64,000 bases of DNA from an uncultured Clostridia bacterium (GTDB lineage Bacteria > Bacillota > Clostridia > Christensenellales > CAG-917). The stretch covers positions 161,900 to 225,899 of the forward strand of contig CANQNQ010000001.1 of NCBI GenBank assembly GCA_947625225.1, read 5' to 3'. Under the pieces are notes generated by a model. The model did not search any database. It worked only from the letters and a program-made list of their open reading frames with translations, and was not told where the DNA came from. Of this stretch, positions 37,336 to 44,343 are shown piece after piece (the stretch's first letter is position 1; the number at the start of each line of letters is the position of its first letter). Position numbers and translations under genes: made by a program.

Positions 37336-40230
37336 TTACGCGGGGATCATTGTCTGCACCAGATCCTCCGCGCCATCCTGCTTGAGGTGCACTTCCACGC
37401 TTGCCGCGCCCGTGAGGTTCACCATACTTTGCAACCAATCGGGGACGGCCTGCCTGTTGCCGTAAAAGATCATCTTGCCAAGCGAGGTCGCGTTGTAAAA
37501 CGCCGTTTTCTCAATCGTAACATTGGGGTTGTAGAACACCGCCTCCTCGACAGTACAACCCTCGAAGGCAAATTTTCCAACGCTGTCTCCGTATATCTCC
37601 ACCCTCTTCAATCGGATAGGATCGGCTTGGGCGTCCGAATCTGTACGAAAAGCAAACGGCATAACGTCGCCGTATATTATGACTGTTTCCAGGCTGGACG
37701 GTATATAAGCTTTTTGCTCGACGCCGGAATTTTGCTGTATGCCGCCGTTGGCATCTACGTATAAAGGCAAATATTGTACACAATAATATTCATCCATATA
37801 CTCGGACGAAAACAAATATGCGAAAGGTTGAAAAACCATGTTTTCCACTACATTTTCATACTTTTTGTCGCCGGCAAAGGGCAGGCTCAGCTCCCTTAGC
37901 TTGCCGCACTTGGCAAACACTCCGCTCCTCAACGCCGTCAAGGTGTCGGGCAACACCAGCCTTTGCAAGGAAGTACAGCCGTCAAAGACGCCCTCCGCCA
38001 GTTCGGTGAGCGGCGCCTCGATGACCAATTCCACTATACTGTCGTCAAACACGCCCGCGGCAATGCCCGTTATCTGTTGCCCGTCGTACTCGGCGGGGAC
38101 GGTGACGCTGCCGCCAAACTCGTCATCATACGCGGTCAGAATGCCGTTTTCCACCGCAAACATCTCCGCCTGCTTTTCCTCAAGCGCGGTGAGCACAAGG
38201 TCGCCGAGCAAATCCTCGGTTATGACGGTGATCTCCCTGCCGTTCAGCTGCCAGCACACAAACTTGTAGCCGTCGTGCACGCCCGGAGTGAGCGTCAGCG
38301 GGCATTGCTCTATGGTATATCCTGACGGATTGGTGTGCCTGCCCGCGTAGTTGTATGTGATCGAGTAAACGTGCGTGCGCCACTGCGCCGTCAGACGTAT
38401 ATCGCGCGCAATTGAGGTATCTAAACGGCTTATTTGGCTACCCTCCTCATCCTGCCAATACAGAAAATCGTATCCTCGGCGGATAGCGGGCTTGAGGTCG
38501 AAGGGTGCGTCGTCCACGGTGAATTGCGCGGGATTGCCGCCGTTGTTGTCCCCTCCGTTGAGCTCATAGGTTATGTCATATGTCTTTGCCTTCCATGCGG
38601 CGTAAAGCGTGACATTGGCGCACTCCCAATTGCCGTCGGCGGGATCTATCTGCGATATGGCGTCACCGTCCTCGGAGTTCAGTCTCCAACAATCGAAGCT
38701 GTAGTTCTCCCGCGTGGCGGGCAGCAGAGTAATGACGCCGCTTTCGATATTGTAATCGTGCGGATTTGCCTCATCATTGACTCCTCCCTCGCCCAACACG
38801 TAATCTATCGTGTACGTGGTGGGAGTCCACTTTGCATAAAGCGTCATCGTGCGCGGATGGGCGGTATCTATGCTCTCCACCTGCGATTGCTCGCACGCCT
38901 CGTCTTCAAACCAACCGCCGAAATCGTAGTGCGGCCTGGTCGCCTCCAGCAGCTTTTTGGGCGCGTCCTCCACGGTGTAGCGGAGGTAGCCCTCATCCCT
39001 GTCCGTGATGTTGCCCATGTTGTTTATGCCGCCACGCACTTCGTAATATACGTAAAAGACCGTCGCCGTCCACTTTGCGAACAACTCTTTGTCGCCCGTG
39101 CTGCCCTTGTCTATCTTTTCTATGGGCTGTCCCTCGAAATTTTCAGTGGCGAACCAGCCGTCGAACGTATAATAATCCCGCGTGGGCACGACAAGCGTTA
39201 TCTCGCTCTCTACTGTGTATACGGTGGGATAATCGTCCGACGCGCTTCCGCCCTTGAAATCGTAGTAAATATGGTATTCTATTGGGGTGCATTCCTCTTG
39301 CACGGTTATATCCTGCCGTATGTTGTCAAGCCGTACGTCCTGCCAGCGCACGTTGTAGCCCTCGCGCGGCTTGGGCGTGGGAATATGCGACAGCGTTTCG
39401 CCGTCCTGCACTACAAAGGACTCCTCCGTGCCGTCCCAATGCACAAATTTGACGGTGTGCTCAGTGGCAACAATGTGCAACGTAGCGGTCATATCGGGTA
39501 TGGGCTGATAGTTGTCGCCGACGTGAAAGTGCGCGGTGATGACGTGGTCGCCCACCTCCATTTGCCCGTTGCCCTCATAGGTGACGTACATGCCCTCCTC
39601 GAGGTCGCCATAGACATAGATGTTGTGCGCATAGCCGTCGTAATATACCGTTTCATCTTCAAACTTCAGCTTAGATACATCAAAAGTTGCCTTCAGAATG
39701 GTCAGGGTGGCTTCGCCGTGCCACGGCGCGTAATTGTCCGCCGTGACGTCCACGCTGACGGCGTACTCGCCCGCATCCGTAAAACTGTTTTCGGAATAGG
39801 TCGCCGTTGCGCCCTCGGGCAGATTTTGCACGGTAAGGCTGTGCGCCTCGCCGTCATATTCGCATGTCAGATCCTCAAAAATCAAATTTTCAAAACTCAG
39901 AAGAGGCGTCCATTTGGCGTATAAAGTCACTTTGCCGTCCACTTTGGAGCCCGTCAAATCGTCCACATCGGCGGGTTTTTCAAGGTCTCTGTCGTAAAAC
40001 CAGCCGTCAAAAACGTATCCGTCGCGCGTTGGATGCGGGATATCGTCTCCCGTTTGCCATTCTATATCTTTTTCACCGTTATTGAGCACAAAATTAATGT
40101 TGAAAACATTGGGTGCTGCCGAATTTTCACTTCCGTCGCAGCCGACTAACGCGCCCGCCAGCACCGTGATCATGATAAAAACGCACAATATCGTTAAAAT
40201 TTTTCCACCGAAAACACTCAGTCTGCTCAT
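37336..40230 (-). CDS. Surface lipoprotein with InlB B-type repeats and BspA-like leucine-rich repeats
   Basis: A 964-residue lipoprotein (lipobox LVGC near residue 31). It begins with an InlB B-type repeat (GYVFDGWFYD ... LYAKWTP), then two MBG-like beta domains (CEYDGEAHSLTV, VYYDGYAHNIYV), then about six more InlB B-type repeats of ~70-80 residues ending in a KW-like pair (LFAKWTA, LYAKWTP, LYAAWKA, LTAQWRT). The last ~250 residues carry BspA-type leucine-rich repeats (ITGIAAGVFDDSIVELVI, LRSGVFAKCGKLREL). Such proteins sit outside the cell and probably mediate adhesion. No cell-wall sorting signal. ATG 40230 follows GGAGAG; the ORF track adds 60 codons. Confidence 0.88.
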   Translation of the reverse strand: MSRLSVFGGKILTILCVFIMITVLAGALVGCDGSENSAAPNVFNINFVLNNGEKDIEWQTGDDIPHPTRDGYVFDGWFYDRDLEKPADVDDLTGSKVDGKVTLYAKWTPLLSFENLIFEDLTCEYDGEAHSLTVQNLPEGATATYSENSFTDAGEYAVSVDVTADNYAPWHGEATLTILKATFDVSKLKFEDETVYYDGYAHNIYVYGDLEEGMYVTYEGNGQMEVGDHVITAHFHVGDNYQPIPDMTATLHIVATEHTVKFVHWDGTEESFVVQDGETLSHIPTPKPREGYNVRWQDVRLDNIRQDITVQEECTPIEYHIYYDFKGGSASDDYPTVYTVESEITLVVPTRDYYTFDGWFATENFEGQPIEKIDKGSTGDKELFAKWTATVFYVYYEVRGGINNMGNITDRDEGYLRYTVEDAPKKLLEATRPHYDFGGWFEDEACEQSQVESIDTAHPRTMTLYAKWTPTTYTIDYVLGEGGVNDEANPHDYNIESGVITLLPATRENYSFDCWRLNSEDGDAISQIDPADGNWECANVTLYAAWKAKTYDITYELNGGDNNGGNPAQFTVDDAPFDLKPAIRRGYDFLYWQDEEGSQISRLDTSIARDIRLTAQWRTHVYSITYNYAGRHTNPSGYTIEQCPLTLTPGVHDGYKFVCWQLNGREITVITEDLLGDLVLTALEEKQAEMFAVENGILTAYDDEFGGSVTVPAEYDGQQITGIAAGVFDDSIVELVIEAPLTELAEGVFDGCTSLQRLVLPDTLTALRSGVFAKCGKLRELSLPFAGDKKYENVVENMVFQPFAYLFSSEYMDEYYCVQYLPLYVDANGGIQQNSGVEQKAYIPSSLETVIIYGDVMPFAFRTDSDAQADPIRLKRVEIYGDSVGKFAFEGCTVEEAVFYNPNVTIEKTAFYNATSLGKMIFYGNRQAVPDWLQSMVNLTGAASVEVHLKQDGAEDLVQTMIPA

Positions 40231-40270
40231 AAGCTCTCTCCGTTTGTTTTCAATAGTTATATCCAGATAA

Positions 40271-40299
40271 AATTTACCACCCTCGCGCGCGACGGTCAA
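40271..40299 (-). promoter_or_regulatory. Promoter of InlB-repeat lipoprotein gene
   Basis: TTGACC, 17 bp, TAAATT on the minus strand. The stretch from here to 40589 contains no gene I can support. Confidence 0.6.
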
Positions 40300-40589
40300 C
40301 AAATTTTCGCTATTTTTCGACAACTTTTTTACGATCTGCGTCAATTTGCCGCCCTTTTGCCCAATCCGCGCGCTTAAAGCGGCGATATCAAAGGGATTTT
40401 TGCACGGCAATGACGGAGGACTTACAAGAAGCCGCCGCGGGATTCGCGCGATGGATATGACAAATGCTTGTCACAAGAAAGTCGCCGCATTTTTCAAAGC
40501 ATGTCAAAAGGATTATCAAAAAAGCCAAGGGGGTTGCGCCCGACGCCGCGCTCCCCCGCTTAATTTTTGCAAGATGTTTTGCAAGTTGC

Positions 40590-40618
40590 TTGTCAAACCC
40601 GCGTTTGTAATGTATAAT
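40590..40618 (+). promoter_or_regulatory. Promoter of tRNA-Arg
   Basis: TTGTCA, 17 bp, TATAAT, ending 14 bp before the mature tRNA 5' end. Confidence 0.8.
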
Positions 40619-40632
40619 CATACTCGAATCAA

Positions 40633-40709
40633 GTTTCCGTAGCTCAGCAGGATAGAGCGTCCGCCTCCTAAGCGGAAGGTCATGGGTTCGAATCCCGTCG
40701 GGAACGCCA
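40633..40709 (+). tRNA. tRNA-Arg, anticodon CCT, CCA encoded
   Basis: A complete cloverleaf of 77 nt. Acceptor GTTTCCG pairs with CGGGAAC (one G-U), D stem GCTC/GAGC, anticodon stem TCCGC/GCGGA with loop CTCCTAA (anticodon CCT at 40667-40669), T stem ATGGG/CCCGT with TTCGAAT loop, discriminator G and encoded CCA. It reads AGG codons. The last 21 bases recur twice downstream. Confidence 0.96.
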
Positions 40710-40745
40710 AATGCAATCTAAGTCGAACCTTAGATTGCATTTTTC
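40709..40745 (+). terminator. Terminator of tRNA-Arg
   Basis: A perfect 14-bp stem, AAATGCAATCTAAG/CTTAGATTGCATTT, with loop TCGAAC and a T-run, starts at the CCA end of the tRNA. Confidence 0.85.
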
Positions 40746-40892
40746 TTTCTTGGATGGGATTCGAACCTGTGCAATTTTTTCTTAAAATTGCACGCAAACT
40801 CCGTTTGCCATGCCCTCCGGTCATGCTGCACGCTCCGCTTCCGCAAACTAGTTTGCTCGCTTCGCTGTTGGGCGAATCCCGTCGGGAACGCC

Positions 40893-40929
40893 AATCCCTG
40901 TCTATCTTGAACCAAGACAGACAGGGATT
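40893..40929 (+). terminator. Terminator-like hairpin after second tRNA-end copy
   Basis: AATCCCTGTCT pairs with AGACAGGGATT, and CTTG with CAAG inside. It is followed by TTTATATTTT. Confidence 0.6.
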
Positions 40930-40946
40930 TATATTTTACTCGACGG
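40925..40946 (+). repeat. 22-bp direct repeat, copy 1
   Basis: An identical 22-bp sequence starting GGATTTATATTTTACTCG occurs here and at 41317-41338. Copy 1 follows the hairpin of the second tRNA-end unit. Confidence 0.8.
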
Positions 40947-41102
40947 CATTCTCTTGAGAGGCAACGCCGTTGCTCCTCAAGGCTTTGCAAAGCAAAGCGA
41001 ACCCATTCCTTGGCTGACGCTTCGCTCCCGGATGCAAGCATCCCCGCTCCGCTATTACGGCGGCTCTTGCCGCCTACGAATCCCGTCGGGAACGCCAGCT
41101 TA

Positions 41103-41135
41103 AAAATGCGCATCTACATGATGTGCGTTTTTGTT
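41103..41135 (+). terminator. Terminator-like hairpin after third tRNA-end copy
   Basis: AAAATGCGCATC pairs with GATGTGCGTTTT (two G-U) around TACAT, with a following T-run. Confidence 0.6.
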
Positions 41136-41316
41136 TTACAAAAAAGCACAAAGATGTAATACGCATTTTTGCGCCTCTACCGCGACTTTACCCCACAAAA
41201 TCATTTCATAATTTTGCGGGGACCCCGGGAAAATTTTAACGGCTCATAATATCTGTATCCACAGATATGACTCGCCTAATTTTTGTGCTTGGTGTTGCGC
41301 CTTTGGCGCAGAGGCA

Positions 41317-41338
41317 GGATTTATATTTTACTCGACGG
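41317..41338 (+). repeat. 22-bp direct repeat, copy 2, next to degenerate inverted T-arm
   Basis: Identical to 40925-40946. It continues into CGACGGGATTATAACCTG, whose complement resembles the tRNA T-arm and acceptor start. Between 41136 and 41316 there is no gene but several palindromes: AATTTT/AAAATT around CGGGG/CCCCG (41210-41235), ATATCTGT/ACAGATAT (41249-41268) and TGCGCC/GGCGCA (41296-41310). Confidence 0.8.
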
Positions 41339-41353
41339 GATTATAACCTGTCC

Positions 41354-42193
41354 TCAATCGATTGGATCTTCACACATATGATTTATCGCTGTCGGGGTCA
41401 ATACTTTTGCGCCTGCTCGCATTTGCGCGCGGTTGAGGGCAAATATGGGCGCAAGCTCGTCCGTCGATGCGTTGTACATCACGTAGCGCGATACGTCATA
41501 TTCTGCCGCCTTGTGCATCGCGTGCCTGCTGCCGCTGTCCCCCTCGCCCTTGACGTGGCTGGCGATAAGCGCGACCGCGCGAGAGAACATAGCCTGCAGC
41601 CTGTCCCGCTCTATAAATCGCGCTATCTTTTCCTTGTAACTTTTCGGTTCAGTCGCATATTCGGTGACGACAAGCCCGCCGCTTTTCACGATCTCGTCCA
41701 AGAGCGCCGCGTTTTCGGGCGGATAGATGCTTTCAAATGTCGTTGGTAAAATTGCTATGGTTTTGCCGCCCGCGTCAAGGCAAGCTCTGTGAGCAACGGT
41801 ATCGCAGCCCCGCGCCATGCCGCTGACGATATTGAATTTTTCCTTTACAAGCGCCTCGACAACATTCCTTTCGCGCGCCGAAATGCGCTCGTCGGGAATG
41901 AGCGAGCCGACAACGGCGACATTATGTCCGATGTCGTTCAACATCTTTATATCGCCCTCGTATGCAAGCAAAAACGGCCTTTCGCTAGGTTTGATTTGCT
42001 CGTTGATGTGCGGAAAATCCTCATCAAAACAGCAGACGAGGTTTATCCCGCGCTTCTCAAGATCGGCGCTTGCAGCCTGCGGCATACTTGCGATTTTTTC
42101 AACGTCAAAATAGTTCCGCCAAAAGTCGGAACGCGATTTTATTTCCCCGCATGCCAGGGCGGCGTATAGCTTTTGCGCCAAACGACTGCTCAT
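41354..42193 (-). CDS. DprA-like DNA-processing protein
   Basis: A 279-residue protein with the DprA/Smf Rossmann-like core, which in other bacteria loads RecA on incoming single-stranded DNA. Recognisable: VAVVGSLIPDE (usually VGSR), VSGMARGCDTVAH, GKTIAILPT and IYPPENAALLDEIVKSGGLVVTEY. It lacks the extra C-terminal winged-helix domain of many DprA proteins and is divergent. I chose ATG 42193 because AGAGG precedes it and because the promoter -10 box overlaps the earlier ATG at 42214. No other competence gene is in the window. Its 3' end lies in repeat-rich DNA. Confidence 0.82.
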   Translation of the reverse strand: MSSRLAQKLYAALACGEIKSRSDFWRNYFDVEKIASMPQAASADLEKRGINLVCCFDEDFPHINEQIKPSERPFLLAYEGDIKMLNDIGHNVAVVGSLIPDERISARERNVVEALVKEKFNIVSGMARGCDTVAHRACLDAGGKTIAILPTTFESIYPPENAALLDEIVKSGGLVVTEYATEPKSYKEKIARFIERDRLQAMFSRAVALIASHVKGEGDSGSRHAMHKAAEYDVSRYVMYNASTDELAPIFALNRAQMRAGAKVLTPTAINHMCEDPID

Positions 42194-42212
42194 ATATCCT
42201 CTTGCAACATAC

Positions 42213-42241
42213 ATTGTATCACCCTTTGTCCACATATTCAA
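42213..42241 (-). promoter_or_regulatory. Promoter of dprA-like gene
   Basis: TTGAAT, 17 bp, TACAAT on the minus strand. The -10 box ends at the upstream ATG, so that codon would not be transcribed in full; this sets the start at 42193. Confidence 0.6.
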
Positions 42242-42275
42242 TGCGGATTCAAAACAACTTCCTCCACGATCGCTG

Positions 42276-42304
42276 TTGTATCGGTGGCGGAGGCGTGATA
42301 TAAT
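42276..42304 (+). promoter_or_regulatory. Promoter of tag
   Basis: TTGTAT, 17 bp, TATAAT, ending 16 bp before the ATG; a GGAGGGG site lies between. Confidence 0.65.
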
Positions 42305-42320
42305 CTTTGCGGAGGGGCAT

Positions 42321-42890
42321 ATGGAATCAAAACAAAGGTGCAATTTCGGCGAGGGCGCGCGGCAGGTTTCGCAAAAATCGCTGCTGTATCACGACTTGCG
42401 CTGGTGCAAGCCCGAACATCGCGACAACGAGCTGTTCGCCATGCTGGTGCTTGAGGGCATGCAGGCGGGTGTCAGCTGGGATCTGATCCTCAACAAAGAG
42501 GACAATTTCCGCGCGGCATTCGACGGTTTTGACCCGCATACAGTGGCTACTTACGACGCGCAAAAGGTAGAGGAGCTGATGGCAAACAAGGGCATCATCC
42601 GCAACCGCGCAAAGATAAACGCGGCAATAATCAACGCGCGCGCGTTTATCAATATACAGCGGGAGTTCGGCAGTTTCGACGCCTTCATCTGGAGTTTCAC
42701 GGACGGCAAAGTGATAGACCATCGTCTGCGCGACGCCAAGGATATGCCCGCCAAGGACGCGCTGTCCGAACGAGTGAGCGCCGAGCTGAAAAAGCGCGGC
42801 TTCAAATTTGTGGGCGCGACAATAATATATTCCTATCTGCAAGGCATAGGCGTGATCAACGACCATTGCGTATATTGCGATTTCAGATAG
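42321..42890 (+). CDS. tag: DNA-3-methyladenine glycosylase I
   Basis: A 189-residue base-excision repair enzyme that removes 3-methyladenine. The N-terminal Cys (RCNF), YHDLRW, LEGMQAGVSWDLIL, FDGFDPHTVA, GIIRNRAKI and the C-terminal INDHCVYC match the Tag family, including the expected zinc ligands (an N-terminal Cys and His, a C-terminal His and Cys). ATG 42321 follows GGAGGGG; the ORF track adds 15 codons. It is divergent from the dprA-like gene. The 200 bp after it show no feature. Confidence 0.93.
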   Translation: MESKQRCNFGEGARQVSQKSLLYHDLRWCKPEHRDNELFAMLVLEGMQAGVSWDLILNKEDNFRAAFDGFDPHTVATYDAQKVEELMANKGIIRNRAKINAAIINARAFINIQREFGSFDAFIWSFTDGKVIDHRLRDAKDMPAKDALSERVSAELKKRGFKFVGATIIYSYLQGIGVINDHCVYCDFR

Positions 42891-43092
42891 CGCCGCTCGC
42901 CTGCCCTCTTATGCGGCGCGGCGTAATCTCTTTTGCAAATAGCATGCGGTTAGATAACCTGTTAACTATTTCACGGCAAAATAAAATTCTACAAAATTCA
43001 ACAAATTTGCGTGCGCAAACAATAGACAAACAAAATTTTTTTGCTTATAATAGATACGCTGCGCTCAAAAAAGAATAAAAACGGAGATTAAA

Positions 43093-43740
43093 ATGGATAA
43101 AACAGCCCTGCAGGCAAAGCTGGATCTGCAAAAATGGTACGACAGTGAGATAAACAAGTGCGATATGTGCGGCAAGTACGAGTACTGCCGCTTCTGCGAC
43201 AGGACGGACGCGCATCCCTGCGCCACGGCGTATGAGCAATTGCATTCCGTCAGCGCGCCCAAAATGCCCGTCCGCAAGCCCAAACAGATCGTCGCAAAGC
43301 CCTCCGCGAAGGAGCAGGAATCCTCGCTGGGCAAGCGCTTCAACTACGACAAGGTGATGGCAAAGAAGGCGGCGCGCAAGAGCCTGACCTTTGCCGAGAA
43401 GTACGCCTTGTCCTCCGACACGCTGAAGGAGAGATACGCCATATTGCAAAACGCGCTGACGACCACCGCAAAGGGCGCCAAACCCATAAAGAGCCGCGTG
43501 AGCAAGCAGTGCGACACCTACCGCCGCGACGGCGAGATAGTGGCGAAGATAACCATAATCGGCACGTCGCTGCGCATCAACCTGCCGCTGGACCCCAACG
43601 CGGAGGAATTCAACGACGGCAGAACGCCGCATGTGGACGAATCCAAAAAGAAAGTGTACGCCATGGTGCCCTTCCAGTTCAAGGTGAACAGCAAGCTTGG
43701 CTTAAAGCGCGCTTTGGATCTTATCGAACGCATAAAATGA
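43093..43740 (+). CDS. Unknown protein: Cys-rich N-terminus plus conserved C-terminal domain
   Basis: A 215-residue protein I cannot name. Residues 23-42 hold five cysteines (CDMCGKYEYCRFCDRTDAHPC), likely a zinc site. A basic, Pro/Lys-rich linker follows (~55-95). The C-terminal ~85 residues (KPIKSRVSKQCDTYRRDG, LRINLPLDPNAEEF, then a lysine-rich end) resemble a domain I recall from many hypothetical Clostridial proteins, where units containing a KSRISW-like start and a LYLALDP-like strand occur. No signal peptide or membrane helix. The ATG follows GGAG and a strong terminator ends the gene. The high charge suggests nucleic-acid or protein binding, as inference only. Confidence 0.8.
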   Translation: MDKTALQAKLDLQKWYDSEINKCDMCGKYEYCRFCDRTDAHPCATAYEQLHSVSAPKMPVRKPKQIVAKPSAKEQESSLGKRFNYDKVMAKKAARKSLTFAEKYALSSDTLKERYAILQNALTTTAKGAKPIKSRVSKQCDTYRRDGEIVAKITIIGTSLRINLPLDPNAEEFNDGRTPHVDESKKKVYAMVPFQFKVNSKLGLKRALDLIERIK

Positions 43741-43762
43741 CGCGCATTTGCATTGGATATAC

Positions 43763-43788
43763 ACTCCCCGCACGGGGGAGTTTTTTTT
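43763..43788 (+). terminator. Terminator of 43093 gene
   Basis: ACTCCCC pairs with GGGGAGT around GCACG, followed by eight T residues. Confidence 0.88.
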
Positions 43789-43920
43789 ACGCTCTCCCCT
43801 CTTAAAAGTGGCGCAAAGAAGCAAAAATTCTCAATGAATAAGCTTAACTTGGCTAAATTTATGCGCAATTTGCGGACGGCGAAAAATTTTGCCGAAAAAA
43901 GATGAAATTTTTTTATAAAA

Positions 43921-43973
43921 CCCCTTGACAAACGGCGTTTGGGGGTATACGTTACGAAAGGAAGGATATAATA
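43921..43973 (+). promoter_or_regulatory. Promoter/operator region of csoR-like/copA operon
   Basis: A perfect TTGACA (43925-43930) and a perfect TATAAT (43968-43973) are 37 bp apart, too far to work together. Between them lie the palindrome CAAACGGCGTTTG and GGGGGTATAC, the half-site type seen in CsoR operators; CCCC precedes the -35 box. A weak TATACG could act as -10 for the TTGACA. The true start is uncertain. Confidence 0.45.
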
Positions 43974-44022
43974 CCTTACACGCTTGCTTGTTTCACTACT
44001 ATATCTAATCAAGAGGGAGAGA

Positions 44023-44340
44023 ATGATGGACGAACACATCGATCAAAATCAACAGGAATACGTGCGCGCATATACCCATCGCAGCGATGAGGACAAACAT
44101 GTGCTTCAGGCAAGGATAAATCGCATAATCGGCCAGCTCAACGGCATAAAGAAGATGATAGACGACGACAGATCCAACGACGATGTTTTGGTTCAGTTCA
44201 GCGCGGTGGATCGCTCCATGCTGAGCACGGTCAACGCTATGCTGAAGATGTATATACGCTCGCAATTGGCGGACGATCTTAAAAACGGAAAGGAAGAGGC
44301 TATCGACGAGATAGTGGAGCTGTTCAGGAGATTTCAATAG
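44023..44340 (+). CDS. CsoR/FrmR-family repressor lacking cysteines
   Basis: A 105-residue all-helical protein of the CsoR/RcnR/FrmR family; RINRIIGQLNGIKKMIDDDR and DVLVQFSAVDRSMLSTVNAML match the family core. In copper-sensing CsoR a Cys-His-Cys set binds Cu(I): the first Cys follows DRY, and the His and second Cys lie in a DHVRHC-like segment. Here the equivalents read DRSNDD and MYIRSQ, and the protein has no cysteine at all. It lies 3 nt upstream of copA, so it is expected to regulate that operon, but the signal must be sensed otherwise. The ATG follows AGAGGGAGAG. Confidence 0.87.
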   Translation: MMDEHIDQNQQEYVRAYTHRSDEDKHVLQARINRIIGQLNGIKKMIDDDRSNDDVLVQFSAVDRSMLSTVNAMLKMYIRSQLADDLKNGKEEAIDEIVELFRRFQ

Positions 44341-44343
44341 AAG

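Larger units (their letters stand above)
40689..41097 (+). repeat. Three tandem 21-bp copies of the tRNA-Arg 3' end
   Basis: The sequence GAATCCCGTCGGGAACGCCA, preceded by C in every copy, occurs at 40689-40709 (inside the tRNA), 40873-40893 and 41077-41097 without mismatch. The copies are 184 and 204 bp apart. Each is followed at once by a strong hairpin (40709, 40893 and 41103). Between copies lie an inverted T-arm (GGGATTCGAACC, 40756-40767), a perfect 10-bp stem (GTGCAATTTT/AAAATTGCAC, 40769-40793) and small palindromes such as GCAAACTAGTTTGC (40843-40856). They resemble tRNA attachment-site duplications left by integrases, but no integrase or cargo gene is present. Confidence 0.85.

Noticed and set aside
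40689-41097. CRISPR array
   Set aside because: Only three repeats, spacers of 163 and 183 bp, repeat identical to a tRNA end, and no cas gene.
40682-41113. ORFs over the tRNA and palindrome region on both strands
   Set aside because: They translate tRNA and hairpin DNA (GFEP-type strings from the T-arm complement), a common artefact.
41210-41235. Palindrome around CGGGGACCCCG as an origin or REP element
   Set aside because: A single short palindrome without DnaA boxes or repeated copies; noted only as part of the repeat-rich region.
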